A stretch of 8,569 nt of DNA from NCBI GenBank assembly GCA_038249175.1, contig JBBRWP010000139.1, forward strand, positions 1 to 8,569, read 5' to 3'. This document shows, piece by piece, positions 5,821-8,569 of the stretch. A program made the translations under genes and the position numbers. Under the pieces are notes generated by a model, which was not told the DNA's origin, made no database searches, and was given only the letters and a program-made list of their open reading frames with translations. How positions within the stretch are numbered: the first letter of the stretch is position 1; each line of letters opens with the position of its first letter. This DNA comes from JAEWSN01 sp038249175 (lineage in GTDB: Bacteria > Bacillota > Clostridia > DSM-8532).

Positions 5821-5845
5821 CTATAAAACATTTACGATTTTATAG
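5821..5845. promoter_or_regulatory. AT-rich palindrome between pulA and the iron-sulfur gene
   Basis: CTATAAAA (5821-5828) and TTTTATAG (5838-5845) are perfect 8-bp inverted arms with a 9-base spacer, starting 10 bases after the pulA stop. No T run follows on the minus strand, so it is a poor intrinsic terminator. It may instead be an operator or part of the promoter region for the iron-sulfur gene, where I find no convincing -35/-10 pair. Confidence 0.35.
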
Positions 5846-5854
5846 GCATGCACC

Positions 5855-8374
5855 TCAGTCGTGCACCACAAGGACAGAAACAGCGGGTATGGTCAATGAC
5901 AATCCTGAAAAAGCACCCAAAGCATCAACCCCGGCCATCACCTCATTCACAACAAAGGACCAGTTCTTTTGTACCGGCAGTGGTATGGTAACGTCCGTCA
6001 CGCCAACATTAAATGCCACCAGAATGGTCTCCCAGCTATCCCCGCCCGCATAATTTTTCAGTTGAAACGCAATCACAGCATCCGGTGTGTTCAGAAACTG
6101 TAAATTCCGACGAATTTCTTCCGGTTGCACCATACGGAAAGCAGGATGTGCTTTTCTGAGAGCAATCAAACCCTTATGGTATAAAAAGCTGGACATATAG
6201 CGGCTTTTTCGTTCCCACTCCATTTGGTTAATGGCATCTGGCGCGTTGTATGAATTATGCACGCCATGTTTCGTACGTAAGAACTCAGTACCGGAAAGCA
6301 TAAAAGGAATTCCTTGAGACAACAATACAAAAGCCCCGGCAAGGTTGGTACGCTTCATCGCTTCTGTATCTGATGCAGCAGCATGGCAGGCCAGCAGTTT
6401 ATCGTAAAGCGTCAGGTTATCGTGCGAAGCCGCATAATTCACGCAGTGCCAGGGATAGCCTGCCCAGGCCGAAATATTGCCGATCGCACGCATATTATCC
6501 ACCTGCGGGTGTGCAATGGCACCAACAATACCCTGTTTCACGCCTTCTTTCATGTACACCACACCGGCCAGGTAGCCCCCGGCCGCCTCAATAAAGGTGT
6601 CTCCCTTCAGGGCATCCCGCGCATTGTCATTAAAAAAACCAATTTTCATCAGGCGAATCGCATTGGATTTGAGGGCTGCATTTTGATGGTCCAAGCCAGA
6701 AGTCCCCCCCGTCCAACCTTCACCATATAAAAGTAAGCCAGGACAATGGTCGTCCAGCGCACGACGGATGGCATTCATGGTGTCGATATCATGCAAGCCC
6801 ATTAAATCGAAACGGAACCCGTCGATTTTATATTCTTTGGCCCAGAAAAGTATCGATTCAATAATGGTTTTGCGCACCATATAGCGGCGTGTCGCCGTTT
6901 CATTCCCACAGCCAGAGCCGTTCATAAATCGGCCAAATGCATCGGTTCGGTAATAATAGCCTGGCACCAGTTTGTTGAACTCTGAATCGATAGAACGATA
7001 CGTATGGTTATAAACCACATCCATCACAACACCGATACCCTTACGTTTCATTGCCGCAATGGCGGTCTTTAGCTCCTGTACGCGTTTCATCCCATCGGTG
7101 GGATCGGAGGAGTAGGAGCCCTCGGGGACGTTGTAGAGGTGGGGGTCGTATCCCCAATTAAAACGGCTTTCATGCGTGCGCGATTCATCAATTGTATAAA
7201 AATCGAAAATGGGCATCAGGTGTACATGGGTAATCCCCAGCTCTGCCAAATGGTCAAGCCCCGTTTTTGTGCCATCGGGTGTGGTCGTTCCTTCTTCTGC
7301 AAGCCCAAGAAAAAGACCTTTATTTGCGATGCCGGAATCGGGATGGATTGAAAAATCCCGCACATGAACCTCGTAGAGAACCGCATCTGTGGGTGTTTTT
7401 GCGATCACGTGTCCAATTTCAGACCACCCTTGGGGGTTGGCCTTTTCCGGGTTCAACACGTACGCCCTTTTACCGTTAACCGAAACCGAGACGGCCATGG
7501 GATCGCATACTTCCCGCGTTTCATTGCCGTTCATCACCCTGTAGGTATAATATAGGCCATCCATATTTTCAGAAAAACGGATAGCCCAGGTGCCTTTTTC
7601 TTCCGCCACCATGGATTCAATCCGCTCAAGTTCATCTTGATCCGCTGCCTGAAAGAAACAGATAGATACTGTTGTGGCCATCGGTGACCATACTTTAAAC
7701 TGCGTCTGCCCGGCAGACCAGGTACACCCCAGGTCTGTACCTGCGTAAGCGAACAGGCTTTCAAAGGCTTCTGTATCAAAAAGCACGCCGTAGTGCACAC
7801 AAAAAGGCTTAAAACCGGCTTTGGATATGATACACACTTCGCCCATCTGCCAGGGTTTTTCAAGGTTTATTTGAAACTCCAAGCCGTTATTGCCTATCAT
7901 TGTCGCCGACGCAGCTATCGCTGTACAGCCGGCTGTGACCTGGAAGGGTTCATCCGTGGTCAGGCTGCATTTGGCCTGCATACAGACATATATTTCGGTG
8001 CTGCTGCGAAAAACAGCCCGTTCGGCTGAAGGAATAAAGGAAATCGCATCTGCAGAGAAATAAATGGCATCGCTGTTCTGAATCAGGTAAATCTCCGGGT
8101 CACTGCCGGGCGCAAAGGAAGCCAAACTGATATAGCGATCCATCACACTGTCCCGCGCCAGCCAGGCATTTTTACGGAGAATAAAGCCCAATTCTGAAAC
8201 ATTTAGTTTTTCCAGGACAACGTCTGTATACAGCATCTCATCTTGCGGGTAATCCGGCAAAGACACGCTGCCGCTAAGGGGATAGGCTGCGCCATCCAGT
8301 CCTTTCGGCCAAAGCCAAAGGTCCCAACCGTCGTAGTTTTGATCAAAGCGATAATAATATACGCGAATGGTCAT
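5855..8374 (-). CDS. pulA: Type I pullulanase (CBM41-CBM48-GH13)
   Basis: This 839-residue enzyme should hydrolyse alpha-1,6 branch linkages in pullulan, limit dextrins and glycogen-like glucans. The start at 8374 has GGAGAG six bases upstream; a GTG 54 bases earlier would add a basic peptide without a ribosome binding site. Regions in order are a CBM41-like module (about 1-105, with YDGWDLWLW at 14-22), an unassigned beta-rich linker domain (about 115-205), CBM48 (about 212-305, TQFKVWSP), the GH13 barrel (about 330-720) and a C-terminal beta domain (about 755-839). NWGYDP (406-411) is the type I pullulanase hallmark. Conserved GH13 regions are DVVYNH (452-457), GFRFDLMG (519-526; Asp523 nucleophile), YGEGWTGG (550-557; Glu552 acid/base) and NYAASHDNLTL (646-656; Asp652 stabiliser). 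No signal peptide is present, so it acts in the cytoplasm on imported maltodextrins or stored glycogen. The gene is complete, with no amylase, glycogen or transporter genes beside it in view. Confidence 0.93.
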   Translation of the reverse strand: MTIRVYYYRFDQNYDGWDLWLWPKGLDGAAYPLSGSVSLPDYPQDEMLYTDVVLEKLNVSELGFILRKNAWLARDSVMDRYISLASFAPGSDPEIYLIQNSDAIYFSADAISFIPSAERAVFRSSTEIYVCMQAKCSLTTDEPFQVTAGCTAIAASATMIGNNGLEFQINLEKPWQMGEVCIISKAGFKPFCVHYGVLFDTEAFESLFAYAGTDLGCTWSAGQTQFKVWSPMATTVSICFFQAADQDELERIESMVAEEKGTWAIRFSENMDGLYYTYRVMNGNETREVCDPMAVSVSVNGKRAYVLNPEKANPQGWSEIGHVIAKTPTDAVLYEVHVRDFSIHPDSGIANKGLFLGLAEEGTTTPDGTKTGLDHLAELGITHVHLMPIFDFYTIDESRTHESRFNWGYDPHLYNVPEGSYSSDPTDGMKRVQELKTAIAAMKRKGIGVVMDVVYNHTYRSIDSEFNKLVPGYYYRTDAFGRFMNGSGCGNETATRRYMVRKTIIESILFWAKEYKIDGFRFDLMGLHDIDTMNAIRRALDDHCPGLLLYGEGWTGGTSGLDHQNAALKSNAIRLMKIGFFNDNARDALKGDTFIEAAGGYLAGVVYMKEGVKQGIVGAIAHPQVDNMRAIGNISAWAGYPWHCVNYAASHDNLTLYDKLLACHAAASDTEAMKRTNLAGAFVLLSQGIPFMLSGTEFLRTKHGVHNSYNAPDAINQMEWERKSRYMSSFLYHKGLIALRKAHPAFRMVQPEEIRRNLQFLNTPDAVIAFQLKNYAGGDSWETILVAFNVGVTDVTIPLPVQKNWSFVVNEVMAGVDALGAFSGLSLTIPAVSVLVVHD

Positions 8375-8410
8375 GTTGTACTCTCCATTTCGTCGGATTG
8401 TAAGTCTATA

Positions 8411-8466
8411 CTTCCTCATCGGGTTCACACAAAACTTACAAAAATGCTACACATTGTCAGATTTTT
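8411..8466 (-). repeat. Dispersed intergenic repeat, copy 2, in the pulA leader
   Basis: This copy is the best match to copy 1 (CCTCATC, then GTTC-CACAAAAC and AAAATGCT, ending in TCAGATTT). The core arms AAAAATGCTA (8440-8449) and CAGATTTTT (8458-8466) are imperfectly inverted with an 8-nt spacer. It lies about 65 bases upstream of the pulA start, so it would be within or near the pulA promoter or leader. No standard -35/-10 pair is evident here, so the element may itself hold promoter or control function. Confidence 0.55.
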
Positions 8467-8528
8467 AGTCTTCATCCAGCCTGTACTTACCCAATTTCAT
8501 GTTGTATGACGCAAAAAAAAAATCTGAC
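8456..8528 (-). promoter_or_regulatory. Long inverted repeat upstream of pulA
   Basis: GTCAGATTTTT (8456-8466) and AAAAATCTGAC (8518-8528) are perfect 11-bp inverted arms with a 51-base spacer. The left arm is also part of repeat copy 2. The right arm includes a run of ten A residues (8513-8522), which reads as ten T residues toward pulA and could be the tail of a terminator for a minus-strand gene beyond the right edge, although I see only a tiny stem in front of it. Confidence 0.35.
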
Positions 8529-8569
8529 TTCACAAGAGGCAAAATATCGGATAGACTAACAGAAAATAC

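Noticed and set aside
5433..6053. 206-codon plus-strand open frame across the iron-sulfur gene and pulA end
   Set aside because: It is antisense to two well-supported genes and contains the terminator; no ribosome binding site or recognisable product.
8375..8425. Hammerhead-ribozyme-like GATGA ... GAAA spacing in the pulA leader
   Set aside because: The core reads CCGATGA rather than CTGATGA, the intervening bases do not form a clean stem II, and no matching cleavage-site stem is seen.
8375..8428. Earlier GTG start for the pullulanase
   Set aside because: It has no ribosome binding site, overlaps the repeat element, and adds a basic peptide ahead of the CBM41 opening; the ATG at 8374 has GGAGAG at good spacing.

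Overview
The window reads as chromosomal DNA from an anaerobic low-to-moderate G+C Firmicute, most likely a member of Clostridia. The reasons are a separate HisZ subunit, AGGAGG-type ribosome binding sites, a tiny stand-alone BFD-type iron-sulfur protein, and the overall codon style. The genus cannot be named from sequence alone.

Layout, left to right. Positions 1-1340 hold hisZ on the minus strand, preceded by a near-consensus sigma-A promoter at 1466-1494; the rest of a histidine operon, if present, lies beyond the left edge. Positions 1341-2799 form an accessory-looking stretch. It contains the hisZ leader and promoter, a 6-bp palindrome beside the -35 box, a REP-like GGTGCCTGGCACC palindrome, and an AT-rich YefM/YoeB toxin-antitoxin operon with its own operator-bearing promoter. 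It also holds a decayed coding remnant that resembles a GH32 fructosidase, and a pair of direct repeats upstream of the next gene. Positions 2800-5415 encode a complete cytoplasmic GH78 alpha-L-rhamnosidase on the plus strand. It ends at a strong hairpin (5427-5478) that also serves, and overlaps, the end of a convergent 80-residue BFD-type [2Fe-2S] protein (5447-5689, minus). Positions 5855-8374 encode a complete cytoplasmic type I pullulanase (CBM41-CBM48-GH13) on the minus strand.

The genes do not form one pathway. hisZ is biosynthetic housekeeping, the rhamnosidase and pullulanase point to use of plant glycosides and alpha-glucans taken up as oligosaccharides, and the toxin-antitoxin pair is a mobile cassette.

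The least explained signal is a family of short related sequences in the gaps in front of minus-strand genes (about 1-56, 5719-5758 and 8411-8466, plus a diverged copy at 80-116 overlapping the end of hisZ). The three good copies share an imperfect inverted repeat with an 8-nt spacer. Two of them differ only at every-third positions, so that both could encode the same heptapeptide. This may be a dispersed intergenic repeat, a shared regulatory site, or a remnant of a small coding sequence.
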